A stretch of DNA of 64,000 nucleotides, taken from positions 22,207,260 to 22,271,259 of the forward strand of contig OZ020313.1 in NCBI GenBank assembly GCA_963971305.1. Direction: 5' to 3'. Positions 29,301 to 41,300 of this stretch are shown here, piece after piece. This DNA is from Arcuatula senhousia (lineage: Eukaryota > Mollusca > Bivalvia > Mytilida > Mytilidae). The notes beneath the pieces are model-generated. The model saw only the letters and a program-made list of their open reading frames with translations, was not told where the DNA came from and did no database searches. Position 1 is the stretch's first letter, and every line of letters starts with the position of its first letter. Position numbers and translations under genes: made by a program.

Positions 29301-32300
29301 TTTCGGTCAAGTTTTCTCAGAAACTGTACATGGGAATGATTTGAAATTTGGTTGGATGGTTAACTATGATAAACTGTACTTCCTAAGCGACTTTCAAACC
29401 TGATGAACTTCTACTTCCTGTTTGAAGTTGGACCAATATGAAAATTGACTTGAAAATTTCTGTTAAGTTTTTTTTTAGACACTGTACATGGGAATGACTT
29501 GAAATTTGACAGGATGGTTGAGTATGACAAACTGTAAGTCCTAAGCGACATTCAAACTTGTAGCACCTCAACTTCTTATACGACCGCAAAAAATTTGCGG
29601 ACATATTATGGTATGATGCTGTCGTCGTTGTCGTCGTCGTCGTCGTCGTTGTCGGTGTCTGTTAACTTTTTAGTGTTTCCACAATAACTTTAGTTCCAGT
29701 TATCAGATTGCTATGAAACTTTACAATGATGTTCCTTACCATAAAAGGATGCATGGGATTGATTTTGGGGGTCCCCCCATTTTTCGTTTAGAAATTAGGG
29801 GCCAAAAAAGGGCCAAAAATACTACTTTTTTGTTTGTTTCCACAATAACTTTAGTTCTAGTTATCCAATTGCTATGAAATTTGACAGTGATGTTCCTTAC
29901 CATACAAGGATGAATGGGATTGATTTTGGGGGCCCCCCTTGTTTTGTTTCGAAATTAGGGGCCCAAAAGGGGGAAAAAATTCAAATATTTTACTTGTTTC
30001 CACCATAACTTTGGTCCTAGTTGGCCTATTGCTGTGAAATTTGTCAAGAATGTGTCTTACAATAAAATAATGAACCTGATGAATTTTTGTGCCCCCTTTT
30101 TCTCCGTTGTGTAATTAGGGGCCAAAATAAAAACTTTATTTGTGGTCCGATTTCGAAATTTTTTTTTACATGTTTGTTCTTGTCAAATAGCGGATACAAA
30201 ATTAAGAATTAATTTTTGCGACCCCCCCCCCCTTTTTCCCCCTATTACGTAATTAGGGGCCAAATGGGGCCAAAATCGAAACTTTTTTATTTGTGGTCCG
30301 ATTTTGAAAATTTTTTTTGCAAGTTTATTTTTGTCAAGTAGCGAATCCAAATTTGAGAATCTATTTTTGCGACCCCCACCCCTTTTTCACCTGTTACGTA
30401 ATAAGGGGCCAAAAGGGGCCGAAATTGAAACTTTTATTTCTGGTCCGATTTTGAAATTTTTTTTTGCATGTTTGTTCTTGTCAAATAGCGGATACAAAAT
30501 TAAGAATTAATTTTTGCGACCCCCCCTTTTTCCCCTTATTACGTAAATAGGGGCCAAATGGGGCCAAAATTGAAACTTTTTTATTTCTGGTCCGATTTTG
30601 AAAATTTTTTTTGCATGTTTGTTCTTGTCAAATAGCGAATACAAAATTAAGAATTAATTTTTGCGACCCCCCCTTTTTCCCCCTATTACGTAATTAGGGG
30701 CCAAATGGGGCTTTTTTATTTGTGGTCCGATTTTGAAATTTTTTTTTGCAAATTTATTCTTATCAGGTAGCGATTCTAAATTTAAGAATAAATTTTTGGG
30801 GCTGTAATCATAATTTTTTAAAAAATTCTGGTTCGATTTTTAATTTTTTCCCCAAACATTATTCTTTTAAAGAGTAGAATACAACATTCAAAATTTATAT
30901 TTTTAGCCCCTGGGTTGAAAGTCCATCAGAGAAGCATGTGTCATAAACCTTTGTCAGTCCACCATGGGCTGCATGTGTCCAGAACAATAGACTATCCATA
31001 TTAGGCCTAAAACGTACAGGGTTCAACATGTTGCGGTCGTATCATGCTGCGCTCGGCGAAGCTTTTTATTGGGATTGGACTGATATGGAAATCAACTTGA
31101 AAATTTATGTCAAGAATTTCTCAGAAATCATACATGGGATTGATTTGAATTTGGCAGGATGGTTGAGTATGACAATCTGTATGTCCTAAGCGACTTTCAG
31201 ACCTGTTGGACCTCTACTTCCTTTTTGGGGCTGTACCGATATGAAAATCAGCAATTGTACATTGGAAATAGGAATGATTTGACATTTGGCTGCATGGTTG
31301 AGTATTTCAAACTGTATGTCCTTTGCAACTTTCAGACCTCCATCCACTGATATTGAAATTTCCATCAACATTTTCACAGAAACTGTACATGAGAATAAAT
31401 TGAAACTTGGAAGGATGATCCAGTATGCTAAACTGTACATCCTTAACAACTTTCAAACCTCTTGCATATCTACTTCCAGTTTGGGGCTAGCCATAAGTGT
31501 CCCATGGACACATTGCTTCTTTATTGTCTTTTCCCTTTAGATTTAGTAGTCATATTATCATAAAACATCGATAAACTTTGATATTAGTGGATGCTTAGGT
31601 TCAATTATGCAACCCTATCAGGCAACAGTTCCTAAATCATCTCCAGCACCTCGGAATACTAGTTTTAACTGCTCCATGGACAGACATTAAATAACTGTAT
31701 AATGGGTCAGTTTTTGCACTATCTGTTCTCTTGCAGCTTGTGTCCAGTATCCTACCTCCTGCAGTGCCACAATAATTCTGTCACTGTTTTCCGTTAATCT
31801 ACTTGACACAGTCTTTTGATAATTTGTATATTTAATTTTTATTCGGTATAAAGCTCACCAGAGCTTATGTTTATTTTTATGTATGTGCCAAATTAAAGTT
31901 TTCATATTCGTATTAGCTTTAATCTATAGTACTATAAGTTGTGAAGTAATTTAAGCCTGAACCTTCTACTTCCTGTTTACCAAATACTAAAAAAAAGTTG
32001 TATTGTAGTGGTATAATATGAGGCAGGTTTTTAACCTGTGACGCTCCTGAAGTTAAAAGTATCTAAAATTATTTTCTAAGCATAACTAATTGTTTAGAAA
32101 ATGTTTATTATGCGATATTTTTTTTTAAAAAGATATACAGTCAAACCTGTCTATAGTGACCCTTCAAGGGACCCTGACAAAAAGGTCACTAGAGACAGGG
32201 GGTCTTTATATAGAGGTTGTCGAGATAAAGTATATATATATAATGTTAGGCATGTGCATGTGTATGTGTATTAACTGAGACACAGTTTCCATAGATCTAT

Positions 32301-35300
32301 AGAAGTATAGTATACTGATTTAAGTTTGAAACTATAAACAATAGACTATTTTACTGGCAATATTTCATTAATATTTTTAACATACCGGTACATGTCTTGA
32401 GAAAATTTATCTAAAACTTTGTTTAATACATGCATGTTTGAATATAGGTTTACAGTATTTTAGTATGCAGTTTTGAAGTATATTTTTTTTAAATATCCCT
32501 TTATACCTTATTCATATTAAGTAAAGGGAATGTTGCCAAAGAATTTCTCATAAATCATAAAAAAATATCTCCATTTGATTACTATAGTAATAAATTTCAT
32601 AAATCTAGAATTGACAAAATTATTAATTACCAACTCTTTAAGACGCAAGTTAAACTGACCCTGACACAAGCAATAAGTGATAATTACTACTTCAAAAATC
32701 TTCCTAAAATTTACCTGAGAACTAATTACTAAATATCAAAGAAAGGTGACACTTCCTAATTAGCTTTGATCTGACAGCTGACCCAGACCAATTAAGAGTA
32801 ATTTGCACTAATTTAAGGTCCTTACATACAGGTTTTGGCACTTCAAGGGACAGTTTCTTATGGTCACTAGTCACGTTGGACAGGTGGTCACTATATAGAG
32901 GTCAAATATATAGGAAAAATTGTTGGGGGGACTCAAAATAGTCTTTATGGACAGGAAGTCTTTATATGAAGGTGGTCACTAGTACAGGTTTTACTGTATT
33001 CGAAAATAAAAAACAAAGTAGCTTTTCTCGTGGGTCACATATGCACTTGATGATGTTCGAAATTTTCAAAGCAAAAAGTGTTAAAATGACGCTGAAAGTT
33101 CGGGAAAACAAGAGTGATTTACCAGACGTTGAAGGGAAATTCAGCTTATAGTACAACTAAAATATTGACATTTCTACCATTATCGCTCATTCTGGAGCGT
33201 ATAATCATACATAATCAAGTTATTGGTTTTATTTTCTGGTTTTAGGTGTTAGAAGAGAGAATACCCTTTCTAATGGCTTCAATAAAAGATTTGCAACATT
33301 TTGTACCAAGTAGTAAAGATATGAAGGTATTTACAGTTGACTTGTGTGCAATTTATAAATGCATATATTGTATGTCCAGGTTATACGTAGGAACAATGAA
33401 TTATCTTTTTTCTTACTTATTTAATTCAAACAAAAGATTCTGAACATTGTACCATTTGTTATTGTCATCACTATGTGTCCCTTGTCTGTCTGACGTATGC
33501 CCATCCTTTCTCTCAAAAATCTTCCCTAGAACCACTGAAGGAATTGCTTTCAAACTTTATACATTTGATCTTTTGGATGTACAAATGATCTGCCAAACAA
33601 TCTACATGGCTGTCATTGCTAAAAATAGAACAGGGGGTCAAAACATAGGTTATGCCTAAAGAAAAATCTGAAACAACCTCTTTCTTGTATATCAAAAATT
33701 CTTCAAACTCAAAGCTATTGAATTAAAGTTGTATGATGATTCTTTAAAGAAGTAGTTTCCCCTTGAAGGCCAAAATTTACAATTTTGGCAGTTTTCACTC
33801 TTTATCTTGAAAACAACAAGTGCTAGAGAAAAGTTGGCATTTAAAGAAATTAACAAAGTATGATTTCAATGTAAAATATTTAATGATCACTTGTCTAAAA
33901 GTTAACTACCTTAAACTGTTATCTTAAAGCTTTGTCATTTTGTATACTTGATCTTAAGAGTGCTATCTATCCAAACCCAGATTGTTTGACACACCATACT
34001 TATATAAATAGCCTTGGAAATTGGATGAGAAATTCAGACTCATTAGAGCATCTATCATCATATTTTCAAATTTTGATGTATTAAATATTCATTGCAAGCA
34101 CTTAGTTGCATGCATATGATTAAAAAAAAAATAAATAGCAAAATTATACGAAATAAATTTATTTAATTTCTAGATTAAAATAGAATACATTGTATTATGA
34201 TTATTTTATTATTATCTGATTTGTCTTGTTAATTCCATTATGCATGCAATATTATGTTGCACCTGCGGAACATGTACAATTTGCATCATATTTAATTTTT
34301 TAGCTTAACTGCATCATTATGATATTGAAGTGCTTGTCAGTTGATTAAGGTGTTATAGACTGTCAAAATCCGTACTGGATTAATGGACTTGTGAGCACTT
34401 CTGACATCCTAACAATGCAGTTATGCTAACAATACAAATATGACTATTTACACACTATGATAAGTATAAGGAACTGGTAAATAAAAAGCAAGTAAATATC
34501 AAGCAATACTTGTATCACCAACAGAAATAATGATGCTATAAACTCAACTTTTATAAATTCATTTTGTTCAGGTTGAAGGTGCTATACAACAGGTATAACT
34601 TTTGGCTGATGTGACCAACTTCTTTAATCTATAACTGCATTTTGTATTATCAGCTAAATAATCCATATTTTACTGGACATCTGTATATTAAAAGCAAATT
34701 TTACCACAAAATGGATTAATATCCGGAATGAGTGAATATCTTGATTATATTATGCCGGTCTGTGTGAATGCATGAACAAGATAATACATTATTGGCTGTT
34801 CTAACATTTAACACAAGCTAATAAGATTACTGTACAGCATAAACAATTTGAATTGACTTTGTTTATACATGCATTCGATACTGGAAATAAGGCCCAAAAA
34901 AATATGTATGTTTCTGTTTGACCTATCCACTCTGCAATGTCATGCCTTAACATTTTCATGGCCATTTTGGTGTAAGTGCCCTTAAACTTAATAGATACTC
35001 CATATTTACTCAAGGTAAAAATTATTTTGTACCCTATTTTTAAAATTCATTCATGAAACAGGAAATATATCTATATTTGGGGGGGGGGGGGGCTAATAAG
35101 AAAATAAAGTTAATAATAAAATTACCAAACTTGGAGAATCAATTTCTATGTCCAAGTCAGAAAGTAACACATAACACAACACAGTTGTGAAGACATATTA
35201 GGGATATTAAGTTGATTATCACAGGACAACAAATGAATAAAGTAGAATATTATACAAAGGCAAAAAATTACGGACATATGGTATGATGCTGTTGTCATTG

Positions 35301-38300
35301 TCGTTGTCATTGTTGGTGTCTCGTTGTTGGTAAACTTAGTTGTTCCAATAACTTTAGTTCTAGTTATCTGATTGTTTTGAAATTTGACAACTATGTTTCT
35401 TACCATAAAAAGGATGGATGGGATTGTTTTTTTAGGGTCCCCCCCTTTTTAGCTCACCTGACCCGAATGTCATATTAACTATTGCCATCACTTGGGGTCT
35501 GTCATCCTTTTGTCATCCGTTCGTGAACTTTTTCAAACTTTAGCTCCTCTGACGCCATAAGTTCAATTGCAACCAAACTTGGTACAGTTGTCTATTGCTA
35601 CAAAACTATCATATGCATTTTAAGCTCACATGGCCAAAGGCCATGTGAGCTATTGCCATCACTTGGCGTCCGTCGTCATCTTCCGTCGTCGTCGTTAACT
35701 TTTCTTCAAACTTCTTCTCCTCTGAAACGGCTGCACAGATTCAAACCAAATTTGGTCTGGTGGTACTTTAGGGTATCCCCCACAGAAGTGATGTGGGGAT
35801 TTTTGATTCGTCGAAAAACATGGCCGCCGTTGCTAAAAATAGACCAGGGGGTCAGACTACTGTTTTTGGCTTGTAAATCAAAAACTATAAGAGATAAATG
35901 GAATCTGATGCCACCCTACTGCTTCAGCATCAAAAGTTCTACAAAAGTCTCCATTTGGTCCAAGTTGTCAGATGACCCCTTATAGGGGTTACAGCCCCTT
36001 AAAGGTGAAAAATAGCTTTTTTTCATGTTTTTGCTCTTTAGTATCAAAACTATTGCAGATAGAGAAAAGTTGTTGCTTGCTTAAATGTTCAGCTTATTTA
36101 GCTCTACAAAAGTCTCCATAGGGTCGAAGTTGTAAGATGACCCCTTATAGGGGTTACAGCCCCTAAAAAGCAAAAAATAGTGTTTTTGGCCTATAAAATG
36201 AAAACTATTGCAGATAGAGAAAAGTTGTTGCTTGCTTAAATGTTCAGCTCATGTAGCTCTACAAAAGACTTCATAGGGTCAAAGTTGTCAGATTATTCCT
36301 TATAGGGGTTACGGCCCTTTAAAAGCAAAAATAGTGTTTTTGGCCTATAGAATGAAAACTATTGCAGATAGAGAAAAGCTGTTGCTTGCTGAAATGTTCA
36401 GCTAATTTAGCTCAACAAAAATCTTCATAGGGTTGAAGTTGTCAGATGACCCCTTTTAGGGGTTACAGCCCCTTAAAGGCAAAAAATAGTGTTTTTGGCC
36501 TATAGAAAGAAAACTATTGCAGATAGAGAAAAGATGTTGCTTGCTTAAAAGTTCAGCTTAATTAGCTCTACAAAAGTCTTCTAAGGGTCGAAGTTGTCAG
36601 ATGACCCCTTTAAGGGGTTATGGCCCCTTAAAGGTGAAAAATTGTGTTTTTTGCTTTGAAATGAAAACTATTGCAGATAGAGAAGAGCTTTTTATTGCTT
36701 AAACATTCAGCTCATTTAGCTATTCAAAAGTCTTCAAAGGGTTGACATCAAGACCAGGTGAGCGATTCAGGCTCCTGTGAGCCTCTTGTTGATTCATATA
36801 ACAACAAGGGGAGTTATTCCCCTTAAAATGTTAAAATTGTTAACTTCTCTGATGCTTTAAGTTCAATTGCAAACATACTTGGTATAGTTTTTCTTTATAA
36901 TGTGTGTTAGAACTTTATCCTTTTGGATTTTAGATTGGTTAAAAACATGGCTGCTATTGCTAAAATAGAACATAGGGGTAAATAGCAGTTTTTGCAAATA
37001 AAAGGGTAACAGATATAAAAATTTTGTTTGTGAGCAAAAGTGTTAAGCACCTCAAGATCTATCTGCATTGAAAATTTGAAGAAGATCGAACCACCCATGT
37101 AGGAGTTGTTTCCCTTAATCTTGATTTTATCCTAATTTTGCACTTTTAAGCTCTCTTGAACACTATGAAAGATATTTAAGAAATTTAAATTGTATTTGTT
37201 AAGGTAGTACTCCACAATTAGGATTTTTTCACAGTATTGTTTTCGTATGTGGCCCCTGTGAACTTTTTTGTTAAATGAAAATATTGATTCGTTTTGGTCT
37301 TAAAACAAGACAAATAAAAAATCTGGACCCGTTATATAAAAATTACGATCCACGGTTATTGTTTTAAAGAATAATTTTGAAAAAGTCAATACCAATGATC
37401 ATAAAGCGTCGCTTCCGGCTGTGCATGGTGACCAGCGGATGGGTTTAAATTTAAATGTGCTATTTTTAGATTTTTAAGTTTGAACAATTTTAGCGGAAAA
37501 AAGAGCCGAAGTCGGATAGGTTTATTTGGTCTTAAAAGAAAGGACTGTTTTCGGGCTTTCATTTCATACATGTTACGTTTCACCTGAACCGAAAGCTCGA
37601 CTACTGGCAACGTTCAAAAAAAGAACAAAACCCCGATTTTTGCGTATTTTTGTCCCCAAATTTTTGACAAATGTTAAGAGTTGCTAGGGGCAACGAGTAC
37701 AACAAAGAAACCAAATACGGCACTAAACACGACTAAACATGCCCGGAGTTTGGAACACCACCTAGTTTAAAGTGCAAATAGCAGTTTAAGCGATTACAAG
37801 AACCCGGGACAAAATAGTCAACGTCAAGCACATGCAAAAATGAGCTTAATAAATTAATTGTGGAGTACTACCAAACAGCATTATTCTCATTAAAATTTTA
37901 AGAGTTTATCTTGATTTTAGTCCTTGGTTTAATTGTTGAAAATAAAGCTTATATATTTGAGAATTACTTGTTTCAAAAATTTTGGGAAAAATATCAGTTA
38001 TTAAGCATAAATGCCCATAGCAACCAAACATGCTTATTTTGAAAATATCGTCAATAACGTTATATTCTGTACAGCTGGTTATGCTGTATGTAACACAAAC
38101 AACGTTAATAATTTCCCCGAGAGAAATAAAATTACACAATATAGTATATTTCCCCGTATGTAAATCATAAAATTGTAATTTTTAGTCGGCTTGAATAGAA
38201 ACGCAAGGCATTATAGCTTGCTATGCAAATGTTAAGCAAATTTTGATGATGTGTTTCCATGGACGCCATTATTGTAGATTTTTTCACGGAAATCTTCCAA

Positions 38301-41300
38301 ATTTTCACAAATATGTTTAAAATAGGCTAGAAAATGACTTAAGCACAACAGAATACCAAAATGTTACGAAAATACAAAATTTGATTCAAAACAAACGGGG
38401 AAAGAATCTAGCGTTATTGCAGGAAAATGTCAAAAAAAGAGCTTGATCAGAAAAGGGCTTCCGTCTTTGAGCGTGCGTTACTATGGTTAAACATAAAAAA
38501 AATCATAATATCCGGTATTCCTCAAGTGGTTACGTACTCAAGAGGAGAAAAATGCAACTCATGTTAAATTTTCAAAAAATGCAAAAGCATTATGGTAGTA
38601 CTCCACAATTAGGATTTTTTTAAAGTATTGTTTTCGTATGTGGCCCCTGTGAACTTTTTTGTTAAATGAAAATATTGATTCGTTTTGGTCTTAAAACAAG
38701 ACAAATAAAAAATCTGGACCCGTTATATAAAAATTACGATCCACGGTTATTGTTTTAAAGAATAATTTTGAAAAAGTCAATACCAATGATCATAAAGCGT
38801 CGCTTCCGGCTGTGCATGGTGACCAGCGGATAGGTTTAAATTTAAATGTGCTATTTTTAGATTTTTAAGTTTGAACAATTTTAGCGGAAAAAAGAGCCGA
38901 AGTCGGATAGGTTTATTTGGTCTTAAAAGAAAGGACTGTTTTCGGGCTTTCATTTCATACATGTTACGTTTCACCTGAACCGAAAGCTCGACTACTGGCA
39001 ACGTTCAAAAAAAGGACAAAACCCCGATTTTTGCGTATTTTTGTCCCCAAATTTTTGACAAATGTTAAGAGTTGCTAGGGGCAACGAGTACAACAAAGAA
39101 ACCAAATACGGCACTAAACACGACTAAACATGCCTGGAGTTTGGAACACCACCTAGTTTAAAGTGCAAATAGCAGTTTAAGCGATTACAAGAACCCGGGA
39201 CAAAATAGTCAACGTCGAGCACATGCAAAAATGAGCTTAATAAATTAATTGTGGAGTACTACCTAAGCACATCAAGATCTACAAATTATGCAGCAGGGTT
39301 AAAGTTGTAGGACCATTTCTTTGAGGAATTATTCCCCTTAGAATATCAAAGAAGCAAAGGTGTACCAAAGGGGTAATCAACATCATAAACCGTAAAGACA
39401 AAGACGAAATCGGTAGACAAAAAATCATCACAATGAAACAAACTACACAACAACTTAAAACATACACACACACATAACAACAAAACCCTATTCAGCAAGG
39501 TGAACTCAAGTCGAAACGAGATTGAACTCATGTGCTCCGGAAGAGTATGCAGTTCCTGCTTGCTATAGCACACCAAAGATCAATTAGTGTTTGTCAAATC
39601 TGGAAAGGATGTCTTTACCAAACTCTATGTCAAACCAACATCTGTGCTCATCTGAGAGATAGAAGTCCCGTATTTGTATACAAGCACATGATGTCTTCCG
39701 TAAAATTTCTTGAGTGATGACAACAAGCTGGGAGCAACGTACCCCTGAGTTAACAATTTGCTTGTCAGTCGTGTAGCTCTATCAAGGAAGTCTTTGTACT
39801 CCCCACATGCTCTGGAATAAGGAATCAAATGTGATACGTAAACTCCATATGCTGGAGCGGACGGAATGTTGCTACACAGAAAGGGAAAGTTAACTATTGG
39901 AAAGTTGAAGTCATCACGTTTGTCATAGAGCTTTGTACCAAAATAACCATTAAAACTAGATAAAAGCTTTTAATTACAATATTACTTAGTTAGTCAAGAC
40001 CTACAAAAAACTCAATACTGGAATTTTTAAGTGACCCCTTATAGGAGTTATGGCCCTTTAAATGTCAAAATAGCGTTTTCTCATATTTTTGCCCTATATG
40101 TAGAATGACAACTATTGCAGATAGAGAAAAGAATTGGCTCATTGAGCTCTACAATAGAATGCATCTTTAGACCCTCTTGTTCATTTAGAAATGTGGGACT
40201 TGAAATGGTTTTTTGCTTCGGGTCAGGTGAGCTATTGTCATCGTTAAGCATCCGTCGTCCCTCCGTCCGTCCATCATCCGTCCGTTAACTTTTCTTCAAA
40301 CATCTTCTCTGAAACCACTGATGGGATTGCTTTGAAACTTTGCACACTTGACCTTTAGGATGTCCTCTACCAAGTTTGTGAAATTTGTGAATGTGACCAA
40401 CCAACATGGCCGCCGTTACTAAAAATAGAACAGGGGGGTCAGACCATAGCTTTTAGCTTATAGCTTAAAAAGTATAAGAGATAGAGAAAAACTGAAGAAA
40501 CCATCCTTCTTCAGCATCAAAAGCTCTACAAAACTCTCCATTGAGTCAAAGTTGTGGGATGACTCCTTATATGAGTTTAAATTTACCATTTTCACAGTTT
40601 TTGGACTTTATCTTGAACACTGTAAGTGCTAGAGGAAAAGTTAGCATTGCAAAATTGTTCAGCTCATTGAGATCTACAAATATGATTCAGGGTCAAAATT
40701 GTCAGATCATCCTTTTAAGTGTTTTCAATCAATTTTAACTTAATATGTTTGGGTTTTTTTTCAAATGGAAAGCTTTGTAACTTTGTGTATTCTTGGTCTT
40801 AAAAGTGTTTTCTATCCTAACTTGTTTCTTTAATATTACTTACCAAGTACATGTAGACCATGTTGCACACTAGGTAAGAGGCTTTAGCATAAGAGATCAG
40901 GTGAGCGATTCAGGCTCCTGGGAGCCTCTATTTTTATTTTATTTCTGGTCCATTTTGAAAAAAAAAATTGCAAGTTAAGCCTTATCAAGTAGTGGATACA
41001 AAATGTATTAATTATTGCAACGAATTTAGGGTCCAAAATGGTTTCTTTTTTATTTATTGTCTGATCTCAAAATTTTATTTTTTTGGTAATTAATTCTTGT
41101 CAGGTAGTGAATTGACAAAATGAATTGCTATATAATTTGTGACACCCTTACTAATTGCCATTAGGGGCCAAAAGGTTAAAAAATGAAATTAATTAGGGGC
41201 CAGAAGGGCTAATATTTTATTGTAGCTGTTATTTATTTTGGTCTGCTTAAAAAAAAAAATATATAATGTGAAATGTAGATGGAAAGCCCACTAAAGGCTT

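Larger units (their letters stand above)
35451..40179 (+). mobile_element. Family A element (old subtype), itself interrupted three times
   Basis: Head AGCTCACCTGACCCGAATGTCAT with a decayed right arm. Interior pieces survive at 35500-35622, 36789-37202, 39264-39350 and 39946-40179 (CCATTTCTTTGAGGAATTATTC; GTGACCCCTTATAGGAG). It ends ACCCTCTTG. Breaks are caused by family A (35623), the TAA-flanked element (37203) and a Penelope-like piece (~39350). Confidence 0.6.

Noticed and set aside
29578..31070. Family B as a classical cut-and-paste DNA transposon with terminal inverted repeats
   Set aside because: The inverted 12-mer is not terminal (28 more bases with a hairpin follow it), and no target duplication is visible; the subterminal layout fits the rolling-circle-like plan better.
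37386..39001. Two near-identical 74-codon minus-strand ORFs
   Set aside because: They lie in the recently duplicated 670-bp units; identity reflects the duplication, and there is no domain or independent sign of coding.
37203..39263. Interpretation of the 670-bp direct repeats as retroviral-type LTRs
   Set aside because: Each repeat has 18-bp inverted ends starting GG and ending CC, not TG...CA. No primer-binding site, polypurine tract or protease/reverse transcriptase is present in the 721-bp core.
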